A stretch of 64,000 bases of DNA from Thiorhodospira sibirica ATCC 700588 (lineage in GTDB: Bacteria > Pseudomonadota > Gammaproteobacteria > Ectothiorhodospirales > Ectothiorhodospiraceae): positions 1,536,347 through 1,600,346 of the forward strand of contig NZ_MU255056.1 in assembly GCF_000227725.2 (NCBI RefSeq). Reading direction: 5' to 3'. The position numbers were made by a program, and so were the translations under genes. Below the pieces are notes generated by a model. That model saw nothing but the letters and a program-made list of their open reading frames with translations, was not told the origin of the DNA and did not search any database. Of the stretch, positions 1 through 9,914 are shown one piece after another; the stretch's first letter is position 1, and each line of letters starts with the position of its first letter.

Positions 1-951
1 TTCTTTGGACAGGACGTATACCTCGGCTTCAAATTTAGTGTGCGGGGTGATGGAGCCGGTTTTGCACAGCACTTGTCCGCGTTCTACGTCGTCGCGTTTG
101 GTGCCACGCAGCAAGACGCCGACGTTGTCTCCGGCCTGCCCCTGGTCGAGCAGTTTGCGGAACATTTCTACGCCGGTGACGGTGCTTTTCTGGGTGTCGC
201 GGATGCCGACAATGGAGACTTCGTCGCCGACTTTGACGATGCCACGCTCAATACGACCGGTGACGACGGTGCCACGCCCGGAGACGGAGAAGACGTCTTC
301 GACGGGCATGAGGAAGGCGCCGTCAATGGCGCGCTCGGGCTCCGGGATGTAGCTGTCGAGGGCGGCTATGAGTTTGTCGATGGCGGGCACGCCGATGTCG
401 GAGGTGTCGCCTTCAAGTGCCTTGAGGGCGGAGCCTATGACGATGGGGGTGTCGTCGCCCGGAAATTCGTAGCTGGAGAGCAGGTCGCGGACTTCCATTT
501 CGACCAGCTCGAGCAGTTCGGCGTCGTCTACCATGTCGGCTTTGTTGAGGAAGACGACGATGTAGGGCACGCCTACCTGACGGGCGAGCAGGATGTGTTC
601 GCGGGTCTGGGGCATCGGGCCGTCAGCCGCGCTCACGACCAGGATGGCGCCGTCCATCTGCGCCGCACCGGTGATCATGTTTTTGACGTAGTCGGCATGG
701 CCGGGGCAGTCTACATGGGCGTAGTGGCGGTTTTCGGATTCGTATTCGACGTGCGCGGTGGCAATGGTGATCCCACGGGCGCGTTCTTCCGGGGCGTTGT
801 CAATCTGGTCGTAGGCACGGGCTTCGCCACCAAATTTTTTGGCCTGTACCACGGTCAGCGCGGCGGTCAAGGTTGTTTTCCCATGGTCTACGTGACCAAT
901 GGTTCCCACGTTGACGTGCGGCTTCTTACGCTCAAATTTTTCCTTGGACAT
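1..951 (-). CDS. tuf: Elongation factor Tu (3' end beyond window)
   Basis: GTPase that delivers aminoacyl-tRNA to the ribosomal A site. The start codon is ATG at 949-951. The first residues read [16 protein letters not shown], the classic EF-Tu start, followed by the G-domain P-loop region and the [12 protein letters not shown] switch II segment. The window holds 317 codons of about 396. The leftmost codons read [18 protein letters not shown], in the middle of the barrel domains, so only the C-terminal fifth is missing. It is the last gene of the str operon here, 41 nt after fusA. The plus-strand open frame over the same bases is a shadow. EF-Tu genes are often duplicated, and this could be either copy. 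Confidence 0.97.
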   Translation of the reverse strand, partial: MSKEKFERKKPHVNVGTIGHVDHGKTTLTAALTVVQAKKFGGEARAYDQIDNAPEERARGITIATAHVEYESENRHYAHVDCPGHADYVKNMITGAAQMDGAILVVSAADGPMPQTREHILLARQVGVPYIVVFLNKADMVDDAELLELVEMEVRDLLSSYEFPGDDTPIVIGSALKALEGDTSDIGVPAIDKLIAALDSYIPEPERAIDGAFLMPVEDVFSVSGRGTVVTGRIERGIVKVGDEVSIVGIRDTQKSTVTGVEMFRKLLDQGQAGDNVGVLLRGTKRDDVERGQVLCKTGSITPHTKFEAEVYVLSKE

Positions 952-992
952 GGCTTTTAATACCCCTTACAAAAAATAATCAATGGTTAATA

Positions 993-3089
993 TCAAGATG
1001 TTTTCTTAATCACCGCTTCGGTGACATTACTCGGTGCTTCTGCATATTTGGCAAACTCCATGGAGTAGGTCGCCCGTCCCTGACTCATCGACCGCAGCGT
1101 GGTGGAGTAACCAAACATCTCTGCCAAAGGCACCTCAGCGCGTAACAGCTTCAGACCGGCATTGTCTTCCATGCCTTGAATCAGGCCGCGACGACGATTT
1201 AAATCGCCCATCACATCACCCATGTATTCCTCGGGTGTTTCCACCTCAACTTTCATGATCGGCTCTAATAAAACCGGGCTGGCTTTAAGCGCGCCTTCAC
1301 GAAACCCCATCGAACCGGCAATCTTAAACGCCATTTCCGACGAGTCCACATCGTGGTAAGACCCGTCATACAACGTCACCTTGACATCCACCACGGGGAA
1401 GCCTGCCAACACGCCGTTGCGCATCTGCTCCTGAACGCCTTTGTCTACCGCAGGGATATACTCCTTGGGCACCACACCGCCAACAATGCCATTTTCAAAT
1501 TCATAACCGGCACCGGCCTCTCTGGGCTCGATCCGCAGCCATACATGGCCATACTGACCGCGACCACCGGATTGACGGACAAACTTGCCTTCCTGCTCCA
1601 CCCGCTTGCGAATGGTTTCACGGTAGGCGACCTGAGGCTTGCCGACATTGGCCTCGACCTTGAATTCACGACGCATCCGATCCACGATGATTTCCAGATG
1701 CAGCTCGCCCATCCCGGAAATAATGGTCTGCCCGGATTCTTCATCTACACGCACGCGGAAAGAGGGATCTTCCTGCGCCAACTTGTTAAGCGCAACCCCC
1801 ATTTTTTCCTGATCGTTTTTGGTCTTTGGCTCAACTGCCACGGAAATCACCGGCTCAGGGAACTCCATCCGTTCCAGAATCACCGGCTTATCCAGTGCAG
1901 ACAGCGTAGTCCCCGTAGTGACATCTTTCAGACCTACACACGCGGCGATATCACCGGCGCGCACTTCCTTGATTTCTTCACGCGAGTTGGCATGCATCTG
2001 CAACAAACGGCCAACGCGCTCTTTGCCCACGCTTTGGGAGTTGTACACCGAGTCACCGGAATTCAACACGCCAGAATACACACGAATAAAGGTCAGCGTA
2101 CCGACAAAGGGATCGGTGGCAATCTTGAAAGCCAGCGCAGAAAACGGCTCATCATCGCCCGATTTACGATGAACGGGCTGCTCGGTATTGGCATCAAGAC
2201 CGGCAATCGCTGGAACTTCCGGCGGCGAGGGCAGATATTCAATCACCGCATCCAGCATGGCCTGCACGCCTTTATTTTTGAAGGCTGAGCCGCACAGCAT
2301 CGGCACGATTTCCAGGGCAATGGTGCGCGCCCGCAAACCGGCACGGATTTCTTCCTCAGAAAGCGCCCCGCCCTCAAGGTACTTATTCATCAGATCTTCA
2401 TTGGCCTCAGCGGCGGCTTCGACCATATTTTCCCGCCACTCCTCGGCCAGTGCCTGCAAATCGGCAGGAATATCCTGATACTCAAAGGTGACACCCTTGT
2501 CTTCTTCATTCCAGAAGATCGCCTTCATCTTGATGAGATCGACGACTCCTTTAAAACTATCCTCTGCGCCCAAGGGGATCTGCACCGGAACGGGATTGGC
2601 GTGCAGACGCTCACGCATCTGCTTGTGTACCTTGAAAAAATCCGCCCCTGCACGGTCCATCTTATTCACAAAGGCCAGACGCGGCACTTTATACTTGGTG
2701 GCCTGACGCCACACCGTTTCGGATTGCGGCTGCACACCGCCAACGGCGCAATACACCATGCAGGCACCGTCCAGCACGCGCATGGAGCGCTCGACTTCAA
2801 TGGTGAAGTCGACGTGTCCGGGCGTGTCGATGATATTGATACGGTGCTCGGGATACTGCTTAGCCATCCCTGACCAAAAGCAGGTCGTCGCTGCAGACGT
2901 GATGGTAATGCCACGCTCCTGCTCTTGCTCCATCCAATCCATCGTCGCAGCACCGTCATGGACCTCACCCACCTTGTGAGAAACGCCGGTATAAAAAAGA
3001 ACGCGCTCGGTGGTCGTGGTTTTGCCGGCATCAATATGGGCACTAATGCCGATATTACGATACCGCTCAATGGATGTTTTGCGTGCCAC
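993..3089 (-). CDS. fusA: Elongation factor G
   Basis: Translocase GTPase that moves tRNAs and mRNA on the ribosome and acts in ribosome recycling. I place the start at the GTG at 3087-3089, giving [14 protein letters not shown], which matches the usual EF-G N-terminus. An AGAGGG ribosome-binding sequence lies about 7 nt upstream. A longer frame exists to 3146, but its extra residues do not look like EF-G. The product is 698 residues, the normal family length. Visible motifs are the P-loop [12 protein letters not shown], switch [10 protein letters not shown] and the NKMD guanine-specificity motif. It lies between rpsG and tuf in the str operon. Confidence 0.97.
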   Translation of the reverse strand: MARKTSIERYRNIGISAHIDAGKTTTTERVLFYTGVSHKVGEVHDGAATMDWMEQEQERGITITSAATTCFWSGMAKQYPEHRINIIDTPGHVDFTIEVERSMRVLDGACMVYCAVGGVQPQSETVWRQATKYKVPRLAFVNKMDRAGADFFKVHKQMRERLHANPVPVQIPLGAEDSFKGVVDLIKMKAIFWNEEDKGVTFEYQDIPADLQALAEEWRENMVEAAAEANEDLMNKYLEGGALSEEEIRAGLRARTIALEIVPMLCGSAFKNKGVQAMLDAVIEYLPSPPEVPAIAGLDANTEQPVHRKSGDDEPFSALAFKIATDPFVGTLTFIRVYSGVLNSGDSVYNSQSVGKERVGRLLQMHANSREEIKEVRAGDIAACVGLKDVTTGTTLSALDKPVILERMEFPEPVISVAVEPKTKNDQEKMGVALNKLAQEDPSFRVRVDEESGQTIISGMGELHLEIIVDRMRREFKVEANVGKPQVAYRETIRKRVEQEGKFVRQSGGRGQYGHVWLRIEPREAGAGYEFENGIVGGVVPKEYIPAVDKGVQEQMRNGVLAGFPVVDVKVTLYDGSYHDVDSSEMAFKIAGSMGFREGALKASPVLLEPIMKVEVETPEEYMGDVMGDLNRRRGLIQGMEDNAGLKLLRAEVPLAEMFGYSTTLRSMSQGRATYSMEFAKYAEAPSNVTEAVIKKTS

Positions 3090-3161
3090 AGATAAACCCT
3101 CTGAATCTTCCTCTAAAAACCCGATGGTGTGCGCATCAACCGGCACACCTCAAATACACAA

Positions 3162-3638
<477 letters not shown>

Positions 3639-3650
3639 TCAATAACTCCA

Positions 3651-4028
3651 TCAGGCCTTCTTGGGACGCTTGGCGCCATATTTGGAACGGCCTTGCTTAC
3701 GATTTTGCACACCTTGTGTATCCAGGCTGCCGCGCACCGTATGATAGCGCACGCCCGGCAGGTCCTTGACACGACCGCCACGAATCAGCACAACGGAGTG
3801 CTCTTGAAGGTTGTGGCCCTCGCCACCGATATAACTGGACACCTCATAGCCATTGGTCAACCGTACACGCGCTACTTTACGCATGGCCGAGTTAGGCTTT
3901 TTGGGTGTCGTCGTATAGACACGCGTACACACGCCCCGCTTCTGAGGGCAGGCCTCCAAGGCGGGCACATTGCTCTTGTCCATCTTGCGCTTACGGGGTT
4001 TGCGCACTAACTGGTTAATTGTCGCCAC
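3651..4028 (-). CDS. rpsL: Small ribosomal subunit protein S12
   Basis: S12 sits at the decoding centre of the 30S subunit and is the site of streptomycin-resistance mutations. The product is 125 residues with a GTG start at 4026-4028 and an AGGAG site about 10 nt upstream. It contains [13 protein letters not shown] and the loop [13 protein letters not shown], where the wild-type lysines are present. It is the first gene of the str operon. There is no rpoC upstream, and a strong promoter lies directly before it. Confidence 0.97.
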   Translation of the reverse strand: MATINQLVRKPRKRKMDKSNVPALEACPQKRGVCTRVYTTTPKKPNSAMRKVARVRLTNGYEVSSYIGGEGHNLQEHSVVLIRGGRVKDLPGVRYHTVRGSLDTQGVQNRKQGRSKYGAKRPKKA

Positions 4029-4058
4029 GAAAGTTTTTCTCCTACCCTAGAAACAAAG

Positions 4059-4082
4059 ACAGGCCGAACCATACCGGCCTGT
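4059..4082 (-). promoter_or_regulatory. Stem-loop at the 5' end of the str mRNA
   Basis: A perfect 8-bp stem (ACAGGCCG with CGGCCTGT) encloses an 8-nt loop. It starts only a few nucleotides after the predicted transcription start and ends about 30 nt before the rpsL GTG. On the minus strand it is followed by CTTTGTTT. It could protect the 5' end of the transcript, act as a weak attenuator, or bind a ribosomal protein; the sequence does not decide between these. Confidence 0.5.
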
Positions 4083-4095
4083 TTAAGGGTGCAGT

Positions 4096-4124
4096 ATTCT
4101 AAAAAGGGGCCTGCTTCATGTCAA
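4096..4124 (-). promoter_or_regulatory. Sigma-70 promoter of the str operon
   Basis: Read on the minus strand there is a perfect -35 TTGACA (4119-4124), exactly 17 bp, then a -10 TAGAAT (4096-4101). The start of transcription would be near 4089, about 60 nt before rpsL. This is the best promoter match in the window and explains how rpsL-rpsG-fusA-tuf can be strongly expressed without read-through from rpoBC. Confidence 0.85.
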
Positions 4125-4375
4125 GCATAAAGGGCCGTAACAACTAGGTAAAAATCACATAATTAGGATCATTCAGGCCGATAATGCGGCACCTCAAAGC
4201 ATCCATCATGGCGCGCTATTATAGTGAGCCGCCCGCCCAGCCGCTAGAGGGCAAGCGTTTATATTTATCACCGTGATGCCAAAAGCCCCAAACCTTGTGC
4301 CCACGGTGCCTTTTTAGGCCAACCCTCTGCTATGCTTGTAACCCCTGCGTCTGGCGCAACCTCGGAGAGATCAAC

Positions 4376-4759
4376 GTGAATCTTGGCAAGGTGATTTTCG
4401 GCTTTTTTATCCTGTTGGCGATGACCTTAAATTTTGGCTTTTTTATCGGCGACATCGACAACCCGGACCATCACAATGTGTATGAGCTGTTTGCCGCTAT
4501 TGTGGTTAGCCTGATTGCCACCATTTTGAAATTTGGCGAACGCACCCAGATCGGTGCGGTCCTGCTGGCGGCCAGCCTGGTGGCGGATTTACAGTTGATT
4601 GCCGCAGCACTGGTCTGGGCCATTGCCGTGCATGTGCTGGATGTGGGCCTGACTCCGGCGGTGATGGCGAGCATCGTATCACTTTCAGGGGGTGCCTTGC
4701 TGGCTAATGTGGTTTCCGTGGTCTTGCTGACGGTGGAAACTGTCACCCTGCATCGTTGA
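4376..4759 (+). CDS. Small multi-pass membrane protein (DUF6394-like)
   Basis: A protein of 127 residues with about four hydrophobic helices (starting VIFGFFILLAMTLNFGFF) and almost no soluble part. I chose the GTG at 4376, 8 nt after GGAGAG; the open frame extends upstream but that part is cysteine-rich and unlike a membrane protein. From memory it resembles DUF6394 proteins, which have no assigned function. It lies 6 nt before an RCK-type potassium channel gene, so a partner or accessory role in ion transport is a reasonable guess. Confidence 0.75.
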   Translation: MNLGKVIFGFFILLAMTLNFGFFIGDIDNPDHHNVYELFAAIVVSLIATILKFGERTQIGAVLLAASLVADLQLIAAALVWAIAVHVLDVGLTPAVMASIVSLSGGALLANVVSVVLLTVETVTLHR

Positions 4760-4765
4760 GCGACT

Positions 4766-6460
4766 GTGCCCATGCAATCCGTGGTTCCCTTGATTTTTCG
4801 GCGGATGCGCATTCCGCTCGTGGTGTTGGTGAGCGCCTACAGCATCGCCGTGCTGGTGTTCACCCTGATTCCCGGCGTGGATGATCAGGGCAACCCGTGG
4901 CGGATGAGTTTCTTTGAGGCGCTGTACGTGGTCAGTTACACCGGCAGCACTATCGGCTTTGGCGAAGTGCCGTATGATTTTTCCAATGGCCAGCGCCTGT
5001 GGACCATCATCAGTATCTATCTGACGGTGATTGCCTGGCTGTATTCCATCGGCACCATCATCTCCTTGTTACAAGACAGCGCCTTTCGTCAGGCCCTCAA
5101 CCGCAGCCAACTGCGCCGCAGCCTGCGTAGTTTTGCCGAGCCATTTTATCTGGTCTGCGGCTATGGCGATACCGGCAAGCTCTTGGTGCGCTCTCTGACT
5201 GACCGCAAGCGCCGTGTGGTGGTGATTGATAATAATCGGGAAAATATTGACGAACTGAGCCTCAAAGACCTCAGCGTTTACGTCCCCGGCTTTTGCCTGG
5301 ATGCCCGCATTCCGGAAAACCTGCTCATCGCCGGTCTGCAACATCGACGCTGCGCCGCCGTGCTGGCGGTTACCGATGATGATCAGGCCAATTTGCAAAT
5401 CGCCATTACCAGCAAATTATTAAGCCCCAAGGTCACGGTCTATTGCCGCGCCAAGACGCAGGCCACCGTGGCCAATATGCAATCCTTTGGCACCGATTAT
5501 GTCATAGACCCCTTTGAGGAATTTGCCCAGCGACTGGCCCTGGTCATCCGTGAACCAGATACCCATCGGGTGTATGAATGGCTCTCTGCCGTGCCCAATA
5601 CCAAACTGCCGGAAGGGGTTGAACCGCCCAAGGGTCGCTGGATCCTCTGCGGCTTTGGACGCATGGGCAAGGCTGTCTATAAAGCCTTGCGCGCTGAGGG
5701 CATTGAAGTCACCGTGGTAGACGAAAATCCCCAGGCCCACAACGCCCCCAAGGGCACTATCTTTGGCAAGGGCACCGAGGCCTGCACCCTGCAAGAGGCG
5801 CGCATCGACCAGGCCGCCGCTTTGCTAGCGGCCACTGCTGATGATGCCGACAATCTCTCCATCATCGTGACCGCACGAGAATTAAATCCGGATTTATTTA
5901 TCGTGGCGCGCGAAAACCGCCTGCACAACAAGGCGCTGTTCCGTGCCGCCAAACCCCAATTAGTGATGGAGCCCAGCTACATCATTACCACCCGCATTCT
6001 GTCAGTGCTCACCACCCCGCTGCTTGAAGACTTTCTGCGCATGGCCAGAGGACAGTCGAATCAATGGAATCAGCAACTCGCCCAGGAAATGCGACGCATC
6101 AACCAGGAACTCACCCCCGAAAGCTTCAGCATCCGCGTAAGCCTCAACCGCTGTCCGGGACTCACCCAGGCCCTCAAGCTGGGCAAGCCCATCCTGCTTG
6201 AAACCCTGTGCCGCGACCCGCGCAACCGTGAACAGTTTCTGGAAGTCCTGCCCTTGCTCCTGCGACGCGGCGAACACAATACCCTGCTACCCACCTTTAA
6301 TACCCCGCTGGAAATCGGCGATCGCATCCTGTTTTGCGGCTCCAACCAAGCGCAAAACCTGATGCGCCGAGGCCTCAATAACCTCAATACCCTGCAGTTT
6401 CTGTTTTGCGGCGAACAATGCCCGGATGGCCTGATCTGGCGCTACATGGGGCTGCGCTAG
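4766..6460 (+). CDS. Potassium channel protein with two RCK/TrkA-N domains
   Basis: Predicted inner-membrane K+ channel of the two-helix type, 564 residues. The first helix is at about residues 14-35. A pore loop follows with the filter-like TGSTIGFGE (TIGFG in place of TVGYG), then a second helix near residues 90-110. The cytoplasmic part carries two Rossmann RCK domains, beginning FYLVCGYGDTGKLL (about residue 125) and WILCGFGRMGKAV (about residue 292), and ends with TrkA-C-like segments. RCK domains normally gate on nucleotides or ions. The gene follows the DUF6394-like membrane gene by 6 nt. MPMQSV or the internal MQSV could be the start. The variant filter leaves ion selectivity open. 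Confidence 0.85.
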   Translation: MPMQSVVPLIFRRMRIPLVVLVSAYSIAVLVFTLIPGVDDQGNPWRMSFFEALYVVSYTGSTIGFGEVPYDFSNGQRLWTIISIYLTVIAWLYSIGTIISLLQDSAFRQALNRSQLRRSLRSFAEPFYLVCGYGDTGKLLVRSLTDRKRRVVVIDNNRENIDELSLKDLSVYVPGFCLDARIPENLLIAGLQHRRCAAVLAVTDDDQANLQIAITSKLLSPKVTVYCRAKTQATVANMQSFGTDYVIDPFEEFAQRLALVIREPDTHRVYEWLSAVPNTKLPEGVEPPKGRWILCGFGRMGKAVYKALRAEGIEVTVVDENPQAHNAPKGTIFGKGTEACTLQEARIDQAAALLAATADDADNLSIIVTARELNPDLFIVARENRLHNKALFRAAKPQLVMEPSYIITTRILSVLTTPLLEDFLRMARGQSNQWNQQLAQEMRRINQELTPESFSIRVSLNRCPGLTQALKLGKPILLETLCRDPRNREQFLEVLPLLLRRGEHNTLLPTFNTPLEIGDRILFCGSNQAQNLMRRGLNNLNTLQFLFCGEQCPDGLIWRYMGLR

Positions 6461-6556
6461 ATTAAAGGTTGAAGTGCGTGCTTTAACCGGGATACTATCG
6501 CTATATTCAAAAACACTTATATCCTTACAATTTTTTGTCTTAAAAGGCTCACCACC

Positions 6557-7045
6557 ATGGATCATACCTCCGACGATATCAAAAGTTTTTGCAGCTCCCG
6601 CCTGGGCGAAGGTTTGAATGAAGAACAAATGCGTCTGCTGGCCAGCATTTCCCGCTGCCGTACCCTGCACGATGACGAGATTTTATTTGAAGAGGGCAAG
6701 GTGGATCACACCCTGCACATCGTCGCCTCTGGCAAACTGCTGATCACCCGCCAAGTTGCCGGCGGCGATCCACTGATTTTGCACGTCATTCAGGAAGGCG
6801 ACCTTGCCGGCGAAATGAGCTTTGTTGGCGGACGCCCCCACAGCGCCACCGTCCGCGCCATTGGCCGCCCCACCGTATGCACCTTTGAGCGCAGCGACTT
6901 TGAATCATTGATCGAAAAAGACCCCTGGCTGGTCTACAAAGTCATGCAAAACATCGTCAAAGTCGTCCATGACATCCTGCGCAAAATGAACACCCAGTAT
7001 GTCGAAATGAGCAACTACATCAGCCAGCAACACGGGCGTTATTAA
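6557..7045 (+). CDS. Cyclic nucleotide-binding domain protein
   Basis: A single-domain protein of 162 residues with the CAP-like beta-roll. The phosphate-binding-cassette region reads GDLAGEMSFVGGRPHSATV at about residues 88-106. There is no helix-turn-helix after the fold; the C-terminus is a helix ending NYISQQHGRY, so it is a sensor or adaptor and not a transcription factor. It lies about 100 nt after the RCK channel gene and may be transcribed with it, which suggests, without proving, a role in regulating that channel. Ligand (cAMP, cGMP or none) is not determinable. Confidence 0.8.
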   Translation: MDHTSDDIKSFCSSRLGEGLNEEQMRLLASISRCRTLHDDEILFEEGKVDHTLHIVASGKLLITRQVAGGDPLILHVIQEGDLAGEMSFVGGRPHSATVRAIGRPTVCTFERSDFESLIEKDPWLVYKVMQNIVKVVHDILRKMNTQYVEMSNYISQQHGRY

Positions 7046-7087
7046 GTCTTGTCTGCAAGCGCCGCACCCTCTAGCCCGGCATAAAAC

Positions 7088-7144
7088 GTGGCGGCATCCT
7101 CCAGATGCCGCTGCAAAAAAGCGATGCCTGGAAGCCGCTGCCAC
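7088..7144. repeat. Dispersed palindromic repeat, GTGGCGGC family (copy 1)
   Basis: It starts GTGGCGGCATC and ends GAAGCCGCTGCCAC, so the ends are inverted complements, and it has an inner palindrome (GCGGCATCCTCCAGATGCCGC-like). Related copies occur at 31418-31519, 51563-51589 and 57912-58026, always between genes. This is a REP-like genomic repeat. In 7046-7204 I see no gene. Confidence 0.7.
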
Positions 7145-7204
7145 TTCGTGCGGAGCGGTGTATATAGGGGGAGCTTACACCTAGACCATGCCCCCGCCCA
7201 GCCT

Positions 7205-7885
7205 CTTTGATCAATCTCTCAGCCGAACAACGTGCCCTGCTGGAAGGCTTGGCACACCGCCGTGAAACGTCCCACAGCCTGGCCCAACGTGCGCAAATCG
7301 TGCTGCGTGCCGCCGATGGGCCGCCTTTCTCCAGGATCCCACGCACCGTATCCGTTTCGTCTATACCTGCTCCTAAAAACCTAAACAAAGTTGCTTATGC
7401 GATTTTTAGGCATTTCGCTCTCCGTTGATAACACCCTTGCGGGCGAGCAACTGGAGTCCTGGTTGAGCAGTCCCAACCGAATGGCCGGTCAACACCGGCA
7501 ACATGGGCGGTTTCAGCCGTCGAAACCCAGCTTGCGCCATAAAAGTGGCCTCGGCGTTCATCCTGAACAGAGAACAACTTTGCGATTCGACTTCGACCCC
7601 GACCATGGAGCGCGAAACCTTCGCGCTTGTAGATAACCTATCTACAATAGAGAATTCTGATAAACAATGAAGAAAAAATCAAGAACTGTTTTTTGCTCCA
7701 ACTACTCCTGGCTCAACCACATCGAAATCGGGTTCGCTATCCTGACCCGACGACGGCTCCGGCGTGGGCGCTTCGCCTCTACCAAGGCGCTCAAACAACG
7801 CCTCCTCGACTTCATCGCCTTCTTCAACCACACCCTCACCAAATTGTTTCGCGAGACCTACATCGGCAAACCGCTGATGGCGTAA
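7205..7885 (+). pseudogene. IS630-family transposase remnant, split by the 335-bp repeat
   Basis: Two separated pieces of an IS630/Tc1-type transposase are visible. The 5' piece (7205-7320) encodes INLSAEQRALLEGLAHRRE and AQRAQIVLRAADG, matching the N-terminal DNA-binding region. The 3' piece (about 7700-7885) encodes NYSWLNHIEIGFAIL and ends RETYIGKPLMA, matching the C-terminus around the last catalytic Glu. The central part with both catalytic Asp residues is gone, and a 335-bp dispersed repeat occupies the gap. The gene cannot make an active enzyme. It lies between the CNBD gene and the cas operon, marking this as an insertion-prone boundary. Confidence 0.8.
7365..7699 (+). repeat. 335-bp dispersed repeat, copy A
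   Basis: Nearly identical to 48703-49037, the same length, with only scattered substitutions. Both copies start ACCTGCTCCTAAAAACC and end CAAGAACTGTTTTTTGCTCC, and flanking sequence differs outside those ends. Inside are a CCTAAAAA...TTTTTAGG inverted repeat at the left, a perfect inverted repeat TTGTAGATA-ACC-TATCTACAA near the right, and an ATG 32 nt before the right end. An 81-codon open frame (7391-7636) is conserved in both copies, but its coding status is doubtful. I recognise no known IS. It behaves as a short, probably non-autonomous mobile element. Confidence 0.8.
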
Positions 7886-8071
7886 ATTATCCTGAATATT
7901 TCTGGGGTGGGGTACTGGTCTATCCGGGGTTTTGACAGCCTCGCGTTAATGTGGCAAAACTCTCCGGGCGTGGCCACAAAAGCAGGTATGCCATTTTAAA
8001 TTTTCTTGCCTATTTAAAAATGACACACGAATCGGCGTTATACAGGATACAGGGTATGCCGTATCCATTCT

Positions 8072-8077
8072 CAGGAG
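8072..8077 (+). promoter_or_regulatory. Shine-Dalgarno site of cas8b
   Basis: AGGAGG, an exact anti-16S match, lies about 13 nt before the ATG at 8091. The spacing is longer than ideal, but no other in-frame start lies closer. The 205 nt between the transposase remnant and cas8b hold no gene. The segment GTTATACAGGATACAG at about 8037-8052 could carry a -10 element, without a convincing -35. Confidence 0.5.
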
Positions 8078-8090
8078 GTCTTGGACAAAG

Positions 8091-9878
8091 ATGTTTCAAC
8101 GCTTTTATGAACTGGCTCATTGCCTGCCGCAACGCCCTGCATGGGAGCGACTCAACGAAGGAATGCCCACAAACTATGACCGGGGCTTAGCCTTATGTTT
8201 TGATCCTGCGGGCAACTGGTGTGGGGTACGCACATATCAAGGTAATCAGGGGGTCGTGTATCGGTCAGGCCCCTCTAACGGCATTGACTTCACACCCTGC
8301 TGCAAACTGGCCAGCAATACCGCCAACCGTATTGCGGCAACCGTGGCCATGTGTACCGAAGCACCAGAGCTTAACGCCCGGCAGCGTGAATGGCTGAGCG
8401 CCACGCTGGCAAACTTTCGCACACATCAAGACGCGATCTGGGCAGCAGTTGAAACCGCCAGTGCCCAGGCTGATATTGATGGCAAAACGCATCGCGGCTA
8501 TGTGTACTGGGCAGATGAAGCCATGCAGCCGGTGTATGCCTGGCCCGAAATAAGTCATGTGCTGGTACGCCGGGCCATGGAAAGCTTTGGCGACAAGGGC
8601 GGACAACGTAAAGATGGATGTTGTGCGGTATGCGGTCGCAACCAGATCCCCGTTTATGGCAATTACGCCGTATTAGCCTGTTATAACTTAAATAATCGGG
8701 GCAGTATTGCAGGTGGTTATGAGGCCAGTGCAGCCCATCGCAACTTTCCCGTATGCGCCGACTGTGCCTTAACCATTGCAGACGCCTTCACCTTTGCCAA
8801 TACGCATTTGGCCAGCGTCATGGCAGGGCAAAGCTATCTGGTCTTACCTTATAGCAATGCGCCAAAGGTGCGCGAGGAATTACAGGCGCGTCTGGGAAAT
8901 CATCCCCAGCGCTACAGCCTGGGCAAGGCCAAAGATCTGGTCGCTGATGAACTGGAGTTAACCGATGAGTTCAGTGATTGCGGCGATCAACTGGCCCTGG
9001 CGCTGATTTTTTATCAAGAAAAAAATGCCTCCTGGCGCATTCACGCAGAAGTGCAACATCTGCTGCCCAGTCGCCTGCAGGCACTACATAACGCAGCGCG
9101 CCGCATTGAACGTGCCGCCGATCTTGTGGCCATCCGTAAAACACAAGCGCAACCAGTACACATTAATGCATTTAGCTTCAAAAACTTTTCAGGCAATGGC
9201 GATAAAGCCAGCGAAGAAACGCTGCGCAGCTGGTTGACCGCACTGTTTGCCGGTGAAACCATTCAACGTGCGCATTTTCTCCATGCCTTGGTGACAAAAT
9301 TGCTTCATACCGGCCGACACACCCCCGATTGGCTACACTGGATGACCCGCCAGGCATGGGGCTTGTACCGGTATGCCCAGGACGTAAAACTCATTATCCA
9401 CACGCAACAGGAGCATCCCGCGATGTCTGAGGCCATCCCCCATAGCCCTTATGGACAATATATCCGTGAACACGCTGAGTTTTTTCACCGCCCGGAGTTG
9501 GTGGTTGCTTTTCTCACCGGCTGCTATGCCGCCACCGTGGCTGCGGTACAACGCCAAGAACGGGGCGCTGATCCCTTTACCAAAAAATTTGTGGGGCGCC
9601 TGCTGACCCGCCAGCACCTCCAGCGCCTCTACCGTGAAGGCCATGCCAAGCTTTCCCAATACCGCAAACTGGGGTATGTGATTACCAGCCTCGATCCTGA
9701 TCTGGCCACGGCCTGGGTCAGCTGCGGAGAGCACTGGCAAATCAGCGACGATGAGGCAACCTTTGCATTCACCATTGGCTACAGCCTTGCCTATCGTATT
9801 GGTCAGCTGGCGCGTGAGAGCGCACACGCACACCCCACGGCGGACGAGGCAATCCTGCTTCCGCCGGATGCCGTATAA
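8091..9878 (+). CDS. cas8b: Type I-B CRISPR Cascade large subunit Cas8b (Csh1-like)
   Basis: Large subunit of the type I surveillance complex, which recognises the PAM in family members. It has 595 residues. A four-cysteine zinc-finger-like module is visible: CCAVCG near residues 177-182 and CADC near 222-225, typical of Cas8b/Csh1. It is first in the operon and followed 36 nt later by cas7, the order expected for subtype I-B. The ATG at 8091 has an AGGAGG upstream. Subtype assignment rests on the zinc module, size and neighbours; Cas8 proteins are too divergent to settle by eye. Confidence 0.8.
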   Translation: MFQRFYELAHCLPQRPAWERLNEGMPTNYDRGLALCFDPAGNWCGVRTYQGNQGVVYRSGPSNGIDFTPCCKLASNTANRIAATVAMCTEAPELNARQREWLSATLANFRTHQDAIWAAVETASAQADIDGKTHRGYVYWADEAMQPVYAWPEISHVLVRRAMESFGDKGGQRKDGCCAVCGRNQIPVYGNYAVLACYNLNNRGSIAGGYEASAAHRNFPVCADCALTIADAFTFANTHLASVMAGQSYLVLPYSNAPKVREELQARLGNHPQRYSLGKAKDLVADELELTDEFSDCGDQLALALIFYQEKNASWRIHAEVQHLLPSRLQALHNAARRIERAADLVAIRKTQAQPVHINAFSFKNFSGNGDKASEETLRSWLTALFAGETIQRAHFLHALVTKLLHTGRHTPDWLHWMTRQAWGLYRYAQDVKLIIHTQQEHPAMSEAIPHSPYGQYIREHAEFFHRPELVVAFLTGCYAATVAAVQRQERGADPFTKKFVGRLLTRQHLQRLYREGHAKLSQYRKLGYVITSLDPDLATAWVSCGEHWQISDDEATFAFTIGYSLAYRIGQLARESAHAHPTADEAILLPPDAV

Positions 9879-9914
9879 ACACCCTCAATATCACGTTTAA
9901 TCAAGGAGCGTTTC

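Noticed and set aside
40-960. Long plus-strand open frame opposite tuf
   Set aside because: Antisense shadow of the EF-Tu gene; the minus strand encodes an unmistakable EF-Tu N-terminus and the plus product has no sensible composition.
7391-7636. 81-codon frame conserved in both 335-bp repeats
   Set aside because: The two copies are nearly identical in DNA, so a shared frame is expected; there is no clear ribosome-binding site and it is open on the opposite strand too. Not called as a gene.
8091-9878. Subtype I-C (Cas8c) assignment
   Set aside because: A separate cas6 is present and cas5 looks like the I-B type; I-C lacks cas6 and uses Cas5d for processing.
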